Positions 8,291 through 17,458 of a stretch of 64,000 nucleotides of DNA are shown here, piece by piece. The stretch lies in the NCBI RefSeq assembly GCF_014904815.1, contig NZ_JACZFR010000028.1:1-64000 (forward strand), read 5' to 3'. The stretch is from Microbulbifer taiwanensis. GTDB lineage: Bacteria; Pseudomonadota; Gammaproteobacteria; Pseudomonadales; Cellvibrionaceae. Each line of letters begins with the position of its first letter. Position 1 is the stretch's first letter. Below the pieces are notes generated by a model. It saw nothing but the letters and a program-made list of their open reading frames with translations. It was not told the DNA's origin and did not search any database. The translations under genes and the position numbers were made by a program.

Positions 8291-9154
8291 TCAGTCCCGC
8301 TGCGATTTGCCGCGACGCGCCGCTGCCGGCGGCTTGCGCAGCTTGCGACGCTGGCGCTGCAGGTTCTGCTTTTCCGCCTGGGTCAGCGGGCGCTGGCCCA
8401 GTTTGGGCATGCCGGCGGTCACACAGAGATCATCGATTTCCCGCGGCTCCATTTCTATCCACTGGCCGACACGCACGTGTGACGGAATAAATACGCTGCC
8501 GTAACGCACCCGTTTCAGGCGGCTGACGCGCACGCCCTGGGATTCCCACAGGCGCCGCACCTCGCGGTTGCGCCCTTCCATCACCACGCAGTAAAACCAG
8601 CGGTTGTTGCCCTCACCGCCGCTCTCGACAATATCAGTGAAACGCGCCGCACCGTCCTCCAGCAGCACGCCCGCCAGCAGGCGCTTCTTCACCTCGTCGT
8701 CCACCTGGCCCTGGATGCGTACCAGGTACTCGCGATCGATCACCGACGACGGGTGCATCAGCTTGTTGGCCAACTCGCCGCTGTTGGTGAACAGCAGCAG
8801 GCCGCTGGTGTTGAAATCCAGGCGGCCGACGGAGATCCAGCGCCCGGAGCGCAGGCGCGGCAGCCGGTCGTAGACGGTGGGGCGCCCCTCGGGATCGTGG
8901 CGCGAGCAGATCTCACCCACCGGCTTGTTGTACAGAATCACCCGGCAGCGGTTTTCCTCCGTCTCCGGCAGGCGGCGGCCATCGAATTCTATGTGATCCT
9001 CGCCGCTAACCCGCTCACCCAGCTCTGCCACCTGGCCGTTTACGGTTACCCGGCCCGCCTCTATGGCGCGCTCCATCTCGCGCCGCGAACCCAGGCCGGT
9101 GCGCGCCAGTACTTTCTGCAATTTCTCGCCCGCGGGCGAAGTGCCATCACTCAT
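8291..9154 (-). CDS. rluB: 23S rRNA pseudouridine synthase RluB
   Basis: Forms pseudouridine in 23S rRNA (position 2605 in E. coli). The S4 RNA-binding domain (residues about 9-65) starts with [22 protein letters not shown]. The RsuA-type catalytic domain has the active-site aspartate in [15 protein letters not shown] and the [19 protein letters not shown] segment of the RsuA/RluB/E/F group. The product is 287 residues with a lysine/arginine-rich tail, usual for RluB. The start codon overlaps the scpB stop codon (ATGA), so it is the last gene of the rnm-yciO-scpA-scpB-rluB operon. Confidence 0.93.
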   Translation of the reverse strand: MSDGTSPAGEKLQKVLARTGLGSRREMERAIEAGRVTVNGQVAELGERVSGEDHIEFDGRRLPETEENRCRVILYNKPVGEICSRHDPEGRPTVYDRLPRLRSGRWISVGRLDFNTSGLLLFTNSGELANKLMHPSSVIDREYLVRIQGQVDDEVKKRLLAGVLLEDGAARFTDIVESGGEGNNRWFYCVVMEGRNREVRRLWESQGVRVSRLKRVRYGSVFIPSHVRVGQWIEMEPREIDDLCVTAGMPKLGQRPLTQAEKQNLQRQRRKLRKPPAAARRGKSQRD

Positions 9155-10254
9155 AGGGTGGTGTTTTCCACTTGCGCTTCTTGCCGGGTTTCGCCATCGG
9201 TATCGGCATCCCCGGAATCGGCTTTTTCGGTTGGCGCGACTTCGGCGCCGTGTGTCTCTGCGCCGCTGCCGGGGACATCGTCGCCGTCGGCAAACAGGCT
9301 GCTGGGAGGCAGCTCCGCAGACAGGCTGGCGCTGCTCATTCCGTCGCCATCGGCGGCCTCCGCCGCCAACTCCGGCTCGTCGACAGCCTCGTCTTCTGTA
9401 GGCTCGTCTTCAGCCACGGCGATATCGGCCTCGACTTCCGCTTCCCATTCCTCATCCGAAGCCGCTGGATGCGGCTCTTCGACCAGGCCCTCTGCGGCCT
9501 CGCCGGCAGAATCCTCGGCAACAGCGGCGTCCTCGACATCGACTGCGGCCTCAACTTCGACCTCAGTTTCACCGGCTTCCAGCTGGACAGCTTCGGCGTC
9601 CACCGATTCCTCCGCGGGTGCCGGCTCTGCAGAAGCGGACTCGACATCAGCTTCATCGCCCTGTGCCTGTTCCGGTGCGGCGCCGACCTGCTGATCCAGG
9701 TCCAGCGCCTGGTTCAGGCTGTCGATATCGCGGATTTCCGCCAGGGTCGGCAGGTCGTCCAGGGTCCGCAGGTTGAAGTAATCGAGGAATTCCCTGGTGG
9801 TCGCGTACAGGGACGGCTTGCCGGGCACATCGCGCTGCCCCACCACCTTGATCCAACCGCGCTCGGACAGTGACTTGACGATATGGGAGCTCACCGCCAC
9901 GCCGCGGATCTCCTCGATATCGCCGCGGGTGATCGGCTGGCGGTAGGCAATGATTGCCAGCGTCTCGAGGGTCGCGCGAGAGTACTTTTGCGGCTTTTCC
10001 TCCCACAGTCGATTGATCCAGGGCGCCAGGTCTTCCGGCACCTGGTAGCGCCAGCCACTGGCCACCTGCTTCAGCTCGAATCCGCGTTCGGCGCAGCTGT
10101 CGGCGATCTGCTGCAGAACCTCTTTCAGCTCTGCCTTTTCCGGGCGCTCGCCCTCGTCGATCAGCGACAGCAGCCTGTCCTCGGACAGCGGCTGCCCGGC
10201 GGCCAGCAGTGCGCCCTCGACGATGCGGCGCAGTAATTCCGGAGCGATTGTCAT
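9151..10254 (-). CDS. scpB: Segregation and condensation protein B with long acidic tail
   Basis: ScpB joins ScpA and SMC in the bacterial condensin complex. The two winged-helix domains occupy about residues 1-185; the conserved stretch is [26 protein letters not shown] (residues about 94-119, read from the frame). From about residue 190 the protein becomes a 175-residue glutamate-, alanine- and aspartate-rich low-complexity tail, which nearly doubles the usual ScpB length. The gene overlaps rluB by 4 bp and follows scpA, the standard condensin order. Confidence 0.92.
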   Translation of the reverse strand: MTIAPELLRRIVEGALLAAGQPLSEDRLLSLIDEGERPEKAELKEVLQQIADSCAERGFELKQVASGWRYQVPEDLAPWINRLWEEKPQKYSRATLETLAIIAYRQPITRGDIEEIRGVAVSSHIVKSLSERGWIKVVGQRDVPGKPSLYATTREFLDYFNLRTLDDLPTLAEIRDIDSLNQALDLDQQVGAAPEQAQGDEADVESASAEPAPAEESVDAEAVQLEAGETEVEVEAAVDVEDAAVAEDSAGEAAEGLVEEPHPAASDEEWEAEVEADIAVAEDEPTEDEAVDEPELAAEAADGDGMSSASLSAELPPSSLFADGDDVPGSGAETHGAEVAPTEKADSGDADTDGETRQEAQVENTTL

Positions 10255-10316
10255 CTCTTTACTCTAATTCACCTGTCCCCACGCTGCCGCGTGCGGCGCA
10301 AATTACTCAATCTCGT

Positions 10317-11363
10317 TCAGTGGGCCAGGGCCGGCTCGGCCGCGCCCTCCTCGAATTCGTCCCGGTCCCCGGCTTCCTGGTGACCCGGTTCCTGGCCGGC
10401 GGCGCGCACGTGTATCGGGCCAAAGGACTCGTTCTGCACCAGCTCCACCAGGGATTCCTTTACCAGCTCCATCACCGCGAGAAAGGTGACCACTACGCCG
10501 AGGCGCCCCTCCTCCACGGTAAACAGGCTCACGAAGGGCACAAACTGGCGGTGGCGGATGCGATCCAGCACCTGGGTCATGCGCTCGCGGGTGGAGAGCT
10601 TCTCCCTCTCCACCTGGTGGCTTTCAAACATGTCCGCGCGCCGCAGCACGTCGGCCAGGGCCACCAGCACTTCCTTCAGGTCCACCTCCGGATCCGGGCG
10701 CGTGATACTGCGGTCCGGCCCCTGGGCACTGGCCTGGTGGATATCGCGGCCCACGCGCGGAATCTCGTCGATATCCTCGGCGGCGGTCTTGAAACGCTCG
10801 TACTCCTGCAGGCGGCGGATCAGTGCCGCGCGCGGATCCTCGCCTTCCTCTTCCTCCTCCTGGGGCGGGCGCGGCAGCAGCATGCGCGACTTGATCTCCG
10901 CCAGCATGGCGGCCATGACCAGGTATTCCGCCGCCAGCTCGAAGCGCATGGCCGTCATCATCTCCACATAGGCCATGTACTGGCGGGTGATGTCGGCGAC
11001 GTTGATTTCGAGGATATCCAGATTCTGCCGGCGGATCAGGTACAGCAGCAGGTCCAGGGGGCCCTCGAAGGCCTCCAGGATCACTTCCAGTGCATCCGGC
11101 GGGATATAGAGATCGGACGGCAGATTGGTGAACGCCTGGCCCTGCACCACGGCAAAGGGCATCTCGCCCTGGCGCGGGGACTCGCCGGTCGCGGCTTCGG
11201 CCGGCTGCCCGGCAGCTTCCGCCTCCGCCCCGGCCGCGGCGCCCGCCCCCGCCGGCGCCCGCTCCTCCTCTTCCTCCATCCCCTCCACCGCCGCGACCTC
11301 GGCCAGCACCTGCTCTTCCGCTTCGGCCATCACATCATCGGCTACTAGCTCTTCACTGGACAC
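10317..11363 (-). CDS. scpA: Segregation and condensation protein A
   Basis: ScpA is the kleisin subunit that bridges the SMC heads. The recognisable kleisin region starts at FEGPLDLLLYLIRRQNLDI and continues with EYLVMAAMLAEIKSRMLLPRP; the C-terminal winged helix has VEEGRLGVVVTFLAVMELVK. The start is uncertain: GTG 11363 has GGGG at 4 bp, ATG 11405 and TTG 11417 lie upstream, and ATG 11159 would remove an acidic, alanine-rich N-terminal extension altogether. The extension (MEEEEERAPAGAGAAAGAEA) resembles the acidic tail of ScpB in composition. Confidence 0.88.
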   Translation of the reverse strand: MSSEELVADDVMAEAEEQVLAEVAAVEGMEEEEERAPAGAGAAAGAEAEAAGQPAEAATGESPRQGEMPFAVVQGQAFTNLPSDLYIPPDALEVILEAFEGPLDLLLYLIRRQNLDILEINVADITRQYMAYVEMMTAMRFELAAEYLVMAAMLAEIKSRMLLPRPPQEEEEEGEDPRAALIRRLQEYERFKTAAEDIDEIPRVGRDIHQASAQGPDRSITRPDPEVDLKEVLVALADVLRRADMFESHQVEREKLSTRERMTQVLDRIRHRQFVPFVSLFTVEEGRLGVVVTFLAVMELVKESLVELVQNESFGPIHVRAAGQEPGHQEAGDRDEFEEGAAEPALAH

Positions 11364-11424
11364 GCTGCCCCAACCTCGCTGTTCCCCAAAGCCGCTCTTT
11401 ACCATCCAGAGGGGCAAACGGGCG

Positions 11425-11453
11425 ATTATACATAGGTGCGCCGCCCATTTAGC
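11425..11453 (-). promoter_or_regulatory. Possible internal promoter before scpA
   Basis: A consensus -10 TATAAT on the minus strand lies at 11425-11430, just upstream of scpA and just after the yciO stop codon. The -35 region (GCTAAA, 11448-11453) is weak. It could give the condensin genes transcription independent of the upstream operon promoter. Confidence 0.4.
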
Positions 11454-12072
11454 CCATTATTTCATCGACGGGGCCGCATCCCTGACGGATCAGTTCCGGC
11501 TCGTCCCCGGTCAGGTCCACCACGGTAGTGGCCTCCAGGCCACAGAAGCCGCCATCGATTACCAGCTCCACCTGGTGCTCCAGGGTATCGCGGATATCGT
11601 AGGGATCGGTCAGCGGCTGTTGGTCGCCGGGCATGATCAGACTGCAGCTCATCAGTGGCTCGCCCAAAGCCTCGATCAGCGCCAGCACTATGGCGTTGTC
11701 CGGTACGCGCAGACCGATGGTCTTGCGCTTGGGGTGCATCAGGCGTCGAGGGACCTCGGCGGTGGCGGGCATGATAAAAGTGTAGGGACCCGGCGTGTGG
11801 TTCTTCAGCAAGCGGAACATCTGGTTATCCACCTTGGCATAGCTCGCCAGTTCCGACAGGTCGCGGCACATCAGGGTGAAATTGTGTTGCTTGTCCAGCT
11901 GGCGCAGGGCGCGGATGCGCTCCACCGCCAGCTTTTCCCCCAGGCGACAGCCCAGCGCATAGGCCGAATCGGTGGGAAATGCGATCACACCGCCGGCGGC
12001 GACTATGTCCGCCGCCTGACTGATCAGCCGCCCTTGAGGATTGTCCGGGTGAATCTGGAAAAACTGCGCCAC
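11449..12072 (-). CDS. YciO-type Sua5/YrdC family protein
   Basis: A 207-residue protein of the Sua5/YrdC/YciO family, which includes the threonylcarbamoyl-AMP synthases used for tRNA t6A. It has the family start (IAFPTDSAYALGC) and the PGPYTFIMPATAEVPRR segment. YciO proteins form a subgroup whose in vivo role is less clear than that of TsaC, and the neighbourhood (trpH/rnm upstream, scpA downstream) is the usual YciO one. No membrane segment or extra domain is present. Confidence 0.88.
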   Translation of the reverse strand: MAQFFQIHPDNPQGRLISQAADIVAAGGVIAFPTDSAYALGCRLGEKLAVERIRALRQLDKQHNFTLMCRDLSELASYAKVDNQMFRLLKNHTPGPYTFIMPATAEVPRRLMHPKRKTIGLRVPDNAIVLALIEALGEPLMSCSLIMPGDQQPLTDPYDIRDTLEHQVELVIDGGFCGLEATTVVDLTGDEPELIRQGCGPVDEIMG

Positions 12073-12172
12073 TAATGCCCCCTGATATCAATTTTGGCTA
12101 GTGTGCCACAAATACTCCGTGCCAAGCAGCCATCCATGGCCGGTCGCAAAACTGCGCAGTGAGCGGCGCTCG

Positions 12173-13063
12173 TTAAGCGCGCAGCTTTTCCCACAGATTC
12201 CACACCGGCTCGACACCGTCGGGCAGTTGCACGCAGCCCAACTCGCGCCAGGGCTGCTCCGGCTGGTGAAAGTCGCTGCCGAGGGAAACGTGTAGCGGCG
12301 GCTGCCCCGCTTCCGCGGCCACAGACACCATCAACTGGCGCAGCTCGCGGGTCTGTACCGGGTTCTGGCGACCACTGAGCAGCTCGACCGCCTGCCCCCC
12401 GGCTTCGGCAAATTCGCACAGCAGGCGGCGCAACAGGGTGCGGGTCAGGCCGTACTTCAGCGGATGGGCCAGTACCGCGACACCGCCGGCTGCCCGGATG
12501 CTGTCGACCGTGTCCGCAAGTTGCGGCCAGTCGACCTTGACGTCGCCCGCCTTACCCGCCCCCAGATAGCGCCTGAAGGCGCGCCCGCTGTCCTCGACGT
12601 GACCGGCCCGTACCAGCCAGCGGGCGAAGTGCGGGCGACCGATAACCCCGTCGCCGGCCAGTTCCCGGGCACCCTTGAGGGCGCCACTGAAACCGCGCTT
12701 CTCCAGCCGCTCGGCAATCTGTTCCGCACGCTCCTGGCGCAGCCGCTCGCGCAGCGCTATGGCCTCCTGCAGTTCCGTGGATAAGGGGTCAATATTGAGG
12801 CCGATGATATGCACCTGCCGCCTGCCCCAGTGGCTGGAGAACTCGATACCAGGCAGAATGGAAACGCCCAACTGGTCACCGGTGCGCCGCGCTTCCGGGA
12901 GTCCGGCCACAGTATCGTGATCGGTAAGCGCCAACAGGGTCACGCCCTGGGATTTCGCCCTCGACACCAGCTGTGCAGGGCTTAAAATACCGTCTGACGC
13001 GGTGCTGTGACAGTGCAGGTCCACCAGACCCGTGTTCTCATTGGTTGTCAGGGCTAGTACCAC
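12173..13063 (-). CDS. rnm: PHP-domain phosphoesterase, RNase AM/TrpH type
   Basis: A polymerase-and-histidinol-phosphatase domain protein. The first metal-binding motif is LVDLHCHSTASDG, then LTDHDTVAGLPEA, HFARWLV, AVLAHPLKYG and a late GSDFHQP motif. E. coli YciV/RNase AM of this family trims 5' ends of rRNAs and other small RNAs and degrades 3',5'-nucleotide bisphosphates. The open frame runs to 13153; GTG 13063 was chosen for family length (296 residues), with GAGAG upstream, but the start is uncertain as no ATG is available near the domain. It heads the condensin operon. Confidence 0.85.
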   Translation of the reverse strand: MVLALTTNENTGLVDLHCHSTASDGILSPAQLVSRAKSQGVTLLALTDHDTVAGLPEARRTGDQLGVSILPGIEFSSHWGRRQVHIIGLNIDPLSTELQEAIALRERLRQERAEQIAERLEKRGFSGALKGARELAGDGVIGRPHFARWLVRAGHVEDSGRAFRRYLGAGKAGDVKVDWPQLADTVDSIRAAGGVAVLAHPLKYGLTRTLLRRLLCEFAEAGGQAVELLSGRQNPVQTRELRQLMVSVAAEAGQPPLHVSLGSDFHQPEQPWRELGCVQLPDGVEPVWNLWEKLRA

Positions 13064-13324
13064 AGGGCTCTCACACACATTCCAGACTGCACTCGATCGG
13101 GTAGTGACACCCGGTTTTGAACATTTGCCGGTTGCCGCTGTCACAGCGGGCATCCGGCGGATTCAGGGATAAGGCCCCGACCGACGGCTTTCCAGCGGGA
13201 AGTCCCGGGGAAAACCAGATTCTGACAGCGGCACCGTCAGCCGGGAAGCTATTTTGAATACTAGGGTCGTTGTCGATACGGCCCGGCGGAAAGCTTCCAG
13301 CGGGCATTATCACCGGAACCAGGC

Positions 13325-14050
13325 ATGACCGAAACCAACCCGACCACCTCAGCGACACAGCAGCAACCGAAAAAGAAGGAAAGCCTCCTCGGCAACCTGC
13401 TGCTGAATATCGTCATTCCCACACTGATACTGACCAAGCTGTCCGGCGACGACTGGCTGGGCACCAAGTGGGCCATTGTGGTCGCGCTGGCCTTCCCACT
13501 GCTCTACGGCCTGCGTGACCTGCTGCAGTCCGGCAAGGTCAATTTCTTCTCCGCGCTGGGAATCATCAGCATACTGCTGACCGGTGGCATCAGCCTGCTG
13601 GAGCTGGATGCCAAGTACATTGCAATCAAGGAGGCCGCCATTCCGGGCCTCCTGGGTATCGCCACTGTGGCATCCCTCTACACCCGCTGGCCGCTGGTAA
13701 AGACCCTGCTTTACAACGACAGGATCCTGGATACCGCCAGGATTGCCCGGGTGCTGGCCGGCAACGGCAACCAGGGCGCCTTCGAGCGCACCCTGCAGCA
13801 CGCATCCTGGATGATCGCCGGCTCTTTTTTCCTGTCCTCCGCGCTGAATTACATTCTGGCCGAAATACTGCTGCAGAGTCCGCCCGGCACCGAGGCCTTC
13901 AATGAAGAGCTGGGCAAGATGACCGCGCTCAGCTTCCCGATAATCGCCCTGCCGGCGACCGTTATCCTCATGCTGGCTCTCTTCTTCCTGTTCCGCCGTA
14001 TCGGCAAACTGACCGGCCTGAAACTCGAAGAGATTGTGGTCCAGCAGTAA
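13325..14050 (+). CDS. VC0807-like integral membrane protein
   Basis: A 241-residue polytopic membrane protein with about six hydrophobic segments, for example LLLNIVIPTLILTKL, VVALAFPLLYGL, FFSALGIISILLTGG and TVILMLALFFLFRRI. The NxxxP in the first helix and the LYTRWPLVKTLLYN loop are features of the VC0807/septation-protein-A-related family of unknown function. A short polar N terminus precedes the first helix. It is divergent from rnm. No biochemical role can be assigned. Confidence 0.75.
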   Translation: MTETNPTTSATQQQPKKKESLLGNLLLNIVIPTLILTKLSGDDWLGTKWAIVVALAFPLLYGLRDLLQSGKVNFFSALGIISILLTGGISLLELDAKYIAIKEAAIPGLLGIATVASLYTRWPLVKTLLYNDRILDTARIARVLAGNGNQGAFERTLQHASWMIAGSFFLSSALNYILAEILLQSPPGTEAFNEELGKMTALSFPIIALPATVILMLALFFLFRRIGKLTGLKLEEIVVQQ

Positions 14051-14092
14051 ATCACTTTTCCCGACAACACCCGATAAGAGCAATAGAGACAC

Positions 14093-14392
14093 ATGTGGTA
14101 CGCCATCATCAGTGAAGATGTGAGAGACAGCCTGCCGCTGCGCAAAGGTGCGCGCGCCGATCACCTGGCGCGCCTGAACCGACTCAAAGACGAAGGCCGG
14201 CTGCTGATCGCCGGCCCGCACCCGGCAATCGACAGCGAAGAACCCGGCGATGCCGGATTTACCGGCAGCCTGGTAGTTGCTGAATTCTCGTCCCTGGAAG
14301 AGGCCAAAGCCTGGGCCGACGCGGATCCCTATATGGAGGCCGGCGTCTACGCCGCCGTAACCGTGAAGCCATTCAAGCTCGTGCTCCCCTGA
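14093..14392 (+). CDS. YciI family protein
   Basis: A 99-residue ferredoxin-like alpha/beta barrel protein of the YciI/YCII family. It shows the conserved R...HL..L..L..EGRLL.AGP pattern ([24 protein letters not shown]), a histidine that is the putative active-site residue of the family, and the [19 protein letters not shown] segment. Function in the cell is unknown for most members. It lies 42 bp after the VC0807-like gene and about 40 bp before the SH3-domain gene, probably in one transcript. Confidence 0.9.
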   Translation: MWYAIISEDVRDSLPLRKGARADHLARLNRLKDEGRLLIAGPHPAIDSEEPGDAGFTGSLVVAEFSSLEEAKAWADADPYMEAGVYAAVTVKPFKLVLP

Positions 14393-14433
14393 TTTTTACA
14401 ACACCATCTATCGATAAAAAAAGCTGTATCACA

Positions 14434-15114
14434 ATGATGAAACAACTTACCGGCCTTACGGCCGCCACTGTCTTCGCCCTCAGTGCACCCGTCAGCGCAC
14501 TGGGCGCGGATACCCGCTATATCACCGACCAGCTCCACGTACCCATGCGCTCCGGCAAGGGCAATGAATTCCGCATACTGCACCGCGGCCTGCCCAGCGG
14601 TACCAGGCTCGCCCTGCTGGAAGACGCCGCGGGCGACGGCTGGGCGCGCGTGCGCACTCCCGATGGCGACGAGGGCTGGGTGCGGCGCCAGTACCTGGTG
14701 TCCGAACCGGTGGCAGAGATCAAGCTGCAAAAGGCCGAAGCCGACCTGGCCCGTTTTGAGAAGATGGATCTCGGCGGCGAGGTGCGCCGCCTGGAAGAGG
14801 AAAACCGTAAACTCAATGTCGCGCTGACCACAGAACAGGAAAAATCCCAACAGCTCGCCGGCGAACTGAAAGAACTGAAGACCCTGTCTGCCGACGCCGT
14901 CGCCCTCAACCAGCGCCACCAGAAGCTGCTGCACCAACACGAACTGCTGAAACAGGAGCAGATTATGGCGGAGGCGGAGATACAGCGCCTGTCCGGCAGC
15001 GAGTCCCATAAGTGGTATATGTATGGCGCTCTCTCGGTCGGCCTGGGTGCCATCCTCGCCATGATAGCCCCGCATCTGCGACCGCGCCGTCGCCGATCCG
15101 AGTGGGCAAACTGA
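14434..15114 (+). CDS. TIGR04211-type SH3 domain membrane protein
   Basis: A 226-residue envelope protein. An N-terminal signal sequence is followed by a bacterial SH3 domain (about residues 28-85, with VPMRSGKGNEFRILHRGLPSG and GWVRRQYLV). A long coiled coil (about 95-185) leads to a C-terminal transmembrane helix (about 192-212) and a basic cytoplasmic tail (RPRRRRSEW). This matches the TIGR04211/YgiM architecture, presumed to bind cell-wall or periplasmic partners through SH3. Its stop codon is immediately followed by the heptanucleotide repeat. Confidence 0.85.
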   Translation: MMKQLTGLTAATVFALSAPVSALGADTRYITDQLHVPMRSGKGNEFRILHRGLPSGTRLALLEDAAGDGWARVRTPDGDEGWVRRQYLVSEPVAEIKLQKAEADLARFEKMDLGGEVRRLEEENRKLNVALTTEQEKSQQLAGELKELKTLSADAVALNQRHQKLLHQHELLKQEQIMAEAEIQRLSGSESHKWYMYGALSVGLGAILAMIAPHLRPRRRRSEWAN

Positions 15115-15115
15115 T

Positions 15116-15171
15116 TGCGGAATGCGGAATGCGGAATGCGGAATGCGGAATGCGGAATGCGGAATGCGGAA
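15116..15171. repeat. Tandem heptanucleotide repeat, 8 copies
   Basis: Eight perfect head-to-tail copies of TGCGGAA fill 56 bp, beginning one base after the stop codon of the SH3 gene and ending 65 bp before the cyclophilin start. A 7-bp unit is prone to slippage, so copy number may vary between isolates. It lies outside coding sequence. Confidence 0.95.
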
Positions 15172-15236
15172 TAGTTTCGCGGCCGCGTAGATTGGGGTGA
15201 GCACTGCGAGCCCCAACAATCAAAGAGACAAGGACG

Positions 15237-15821
15237 ATGCGTAAATTCTTCACATTTTTATTTACCTGCTTTCTCGCTTTGCCTACATTGGCCGACAATC
15301 CCCGGGTCGAGCTGAAAACCGACCTCGGCACCATTCAGGTCGAGCTTTATCGGGATAAGGCTCCGGCCACCGTGGAGAATTTTCTCACCTACCTGGACAG
15401 CGGCTTTTATAACGGGGTTATCTTTCACCGGGTGATTCCCGGCTTTATGGTGCAGACCGGCGGGCACACTTTTGATTTCCAACTCAAGGAAACCCGCGAG
15501 CCGGTGACCAATGAGTCTTCCAATGGGCTGAAGAATCTGCGCGGCACCCTCGCCATGGCACGCAAGAATGACCCGGACAGCGCCACCTCCCAGTTCTTCA
15601 TCAACCTCAAACACAACGACCACCTGGATGCCGCGAAAGACAAACCCGGCTTTACGGTTTTCGGCAAGGTGACTCAGGGAATGGATGTGGTGGACAGCAT
15701 ATTGAATGAACCCCGCGGCCTCTACCGCGCCTTCCCACAGGCACCGAATGTTCCAGTGCGCATCCTCAACGCAAAAAGAATCGACGGCAGCGCCCTTGCC
15801 GGCAAGAGCCAAGGAGAATAA
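15237..15821 (+). CDS. Periplasmic peptidyl-prolyl cis-trans isomerase (cyclophilin)
   Basis: A 194-residue cyclophilin with a clear signal peptide (FFTFLFTCFLALPTLA), so it acts in the periplasm on proline bonds of folding envelope proteins. The catalytic core motifs are GVIFHRVIPGFMVQTGG and LAMARKNDPDSATSQFFINL. Its size and export resemble PpiA. Three bases separate its stop codon from the GTG of pdxJ, and an AAGGAG site lies inside its 3' end, so it heads a short operon with pdxJ, the DUF2520 gene and the methyltransferase. Confidence 0.92.
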   Translation: MRKFFTFLFTCFLALPTLADNPRVELKTDLGTIQVELYRDKAPATVENFLTYLDSGFYNGVIFHRVIPGFMVQTGGHTFDFQLKETREPVTNESSNGLKNLRGTLAMARKNDPDSATSQFFINLKHNDHLDAAKDKPGFTVFGKVTQGMDVVDSILNEPRGLYRAFPQAPNVPVRILNAKRIDGSALAGKSQGE

Positions 15822-15824
15822 GCG

Positions 15825-16583
15825 GTGATAGCCCTCAGCGTTAACCTCAACAAGATCGCCCTGATCCGCAACTCCCGCGAAGGCAATCATCCGGACGTGG
15901 TCGCCCACGGGCGCGTCTGCCTGGACGCCGGCGCCCAGGGCCTGACGGTGCATCCGCGCCCCGATCAACGCCATATACGCCCCGGCGACGTGCGCCAGCT
16001 CGCAGAATTGTGCCGGGACCGCGAGGGCATAGAGTTCAATGTGGAGGGCAACCCCTTCGCCGACCCCCTGCAAGACTACCCCGGACTGATGTCCCTGGTA
16101 CTGGAGACCCGGCCCGACCAGTGCACCCTGGTGCCGGACAGCAACGACCAGCTCACCTCCGACCACGGATTCGACCTGAAGCGCGACGGCGCCCGCCTGG
16201 AGCCACTGATCGCCCGGCTCAAAGAAGCCAATATCCGCGTCAGCCTGTTTATGGACCCGGATCTGGAACAGATAGCACTCGCGAAAGACGTGGGCGCGGA
16301 TCGCATCGAGCTTTATACAGGCCCCTATGCGGAAGCCGTGTCCAGCCAGAGCACGGACGTGGAATCCATCTTTGCCGCCCACTGCGCAGCGGCCGAGCAG
16401 GCGCGCCAGCTGGGACTCGGCGTCAACGCCGGCCACGACCTGAACCTGATCAACCTGCCCCGCTACCGCACCCTGCCCGGCCTGCAGGAAGTCTCCATCG
16501 GCCACGCACTGACGGTGGACGCGATCAATATGGGGCTGGATAACGCGGTCAACGCCTACCTCAATTGCCTATCCGGCAACTGA
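15825..16583 (+). CDS. pdxJ: Pyridoxine 5'-phosphate synthase
   Basis: PdxJ condenses 1-deoxyxylulose 5-phosphate with 3-amino-2-oxopropyl phosphate to make pyridoxine 5'-phosphate, the last step of the DXP-dependent vitamin B6 route. The 252-residue TIM barrel shows LSVNLNKIALIRNSR at the start, then GLTVHPRPDQRHI, NVEGNP, CTLVPD, RIELYTGPYA and GLGVNAGHDLN, all characteristic. The start is GTG with AAGGAG 8 bp upstream. It overlaps the next gene in a TGATG junction. A second B6 gene, pdxH, is found at 51453. Confidence 0.95.
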   Translation: MIALSVNLNKIALIRNSREGNHPDVVAHGRVCLDAGAQGLTVHPRPDQRHIRPGDVRQLAELCRDREGIEFNVEGNPFADPLQDYPGLMSLVLETRPDQCTLVPDSNDQLTSDHGFDLKRDGARLEPLIARLKEANIRVSLFMDPDLEQIALAKDVGADRIELYTGPYAEAVSSQSTDVESIFAAHCAAAEQARQLGLGVNAGHDLNLINLPRYRTLPGLQEVSIGHALTVDAINMGLDNAVNAYLNCLSGN

Positions 16584-17458
16584 TGCCAACGCTCAATATT
16601 GTCGGCGCCGGCAGATTGGGAAAAACCCTGGGCCGGCTGTGGCAGCAACAGGGATTTTTCCAGGTCCTGTCGATCTGCAACCGCACGGAACAGAGCGCGC
16701 GCGCCGCGGTAAAATTTATTGGTGCCGGCAGCGCCTGCCCCTCCATCGAGTCCATGCAGGACGCGGACTGCTGGCTGATCGCCAGTGGTGATGGGCAGAT
16801 TGTGACTATCGCCGAAGCCATCTCTGCGCGGCTGGCCGCCGAGCCGGCTGGCGAGCCTGTTGTCTTCCACTGTAGTGGCGCCCTCAGCTCCGAGATCCTG
16901 GCGGGCTGCAGGCCCGCCGCCATCGCCAGCGCTCACCCGGTGCACAGTTTCGCCGCCCCGGAAGACTCCCTGCGCACCCTGCCCGGCAGCAGCGTCGCAC
17001 TGGAGGGAGATAAAATCGCGGTGGATGTGTTACAACGCGCTTTCGCAGCGCTCCGCTGCGAGACACTGACCATCGACGCCGGGAACAAGAGCCTCTACCA
17101 CGCCGGCTCGGTATTTGCCTGCAACTATCTCACCGCACTGATGGACCTGAGCCTGCGCACCTTTTCCGCGGCTGGAATCGACAGGCAGCAGGCTCTGGAA
17201 CTGCTGAAACCCATAGTCCTGCAGACAGCGGAAAACAATATGCGACTGGGACCGGAAAAATCCCTCACCGGCCCCATAGCCCGCGGCGATTCCGATACCG
17301 TGCTGGCACAGCTGGAAGCCCTGCAAAAAACGGATGCGCAACTGGCACAGTGCTATCGCCATCTGGGCCTCGCCTGTGTAGAGTTGGCGCGCCGCGGCGC
17401 GCTGTCGAGCGACGCCGCGGCCCGATTGACCGGTTTGCTGAGTGAGCCATCGCAGTGA
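16583..17458 (+). CDS. DUF2520 Rossmann-fold protein
   Basis: A 291-residue protein with an N-terminal NAD(P)-binding Rossmann domain (NIVGAGRLGKTLG at once after the start), the AHPVHSFAAPE motif around residue 120, and a C-terminal helical DUF2520 domain like those of 6-phosphogluconate-dehydrogenase-type enzymes. Its substrate is not known. The start codon overlaps the pdxJ stop (TGATG) and the stop overlaps the next gene (GTGA), so translation of the three genes is coupled. The open frame extends 18 bp further upstream but the overlap start is preferred. Confidence 0.85.
   Translation: MPTLNIVGAGRLGKTLGRLWQQQGFFQVLSICNRTEQSARAAVKFIGAGSACPSIESMQDADCWLIASGDGQIVTIAEAISARLAAEPAGEPVVFHCSGALSSEILAGCRPAAIASAHPVHSFAAPEDSLRTLPGSSVALEGDKIAVDVLQRAFAALRCETLTIDAGNKSLYHAGSVFACNYLTALMDLSLRTFSAAGIDRQQALELLKPIVLQTAENNMRLGPEKSLTGPIARGDSDTVLAQLEALQKTDAQLAQCYRHLGLACVELARRGALSSDAAARLTGLLSEPSQ

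Noticed and set aside
10209-11348. 379-residue open frame on the plus strand
   Set aside because: Antisense of scpA, whose motifs on the other strand are unmistakable.
15116-15171. CRISPR-like array
   Set aside because: The unit is only 7 bp with no spacers; it is a simple tandem repeat.
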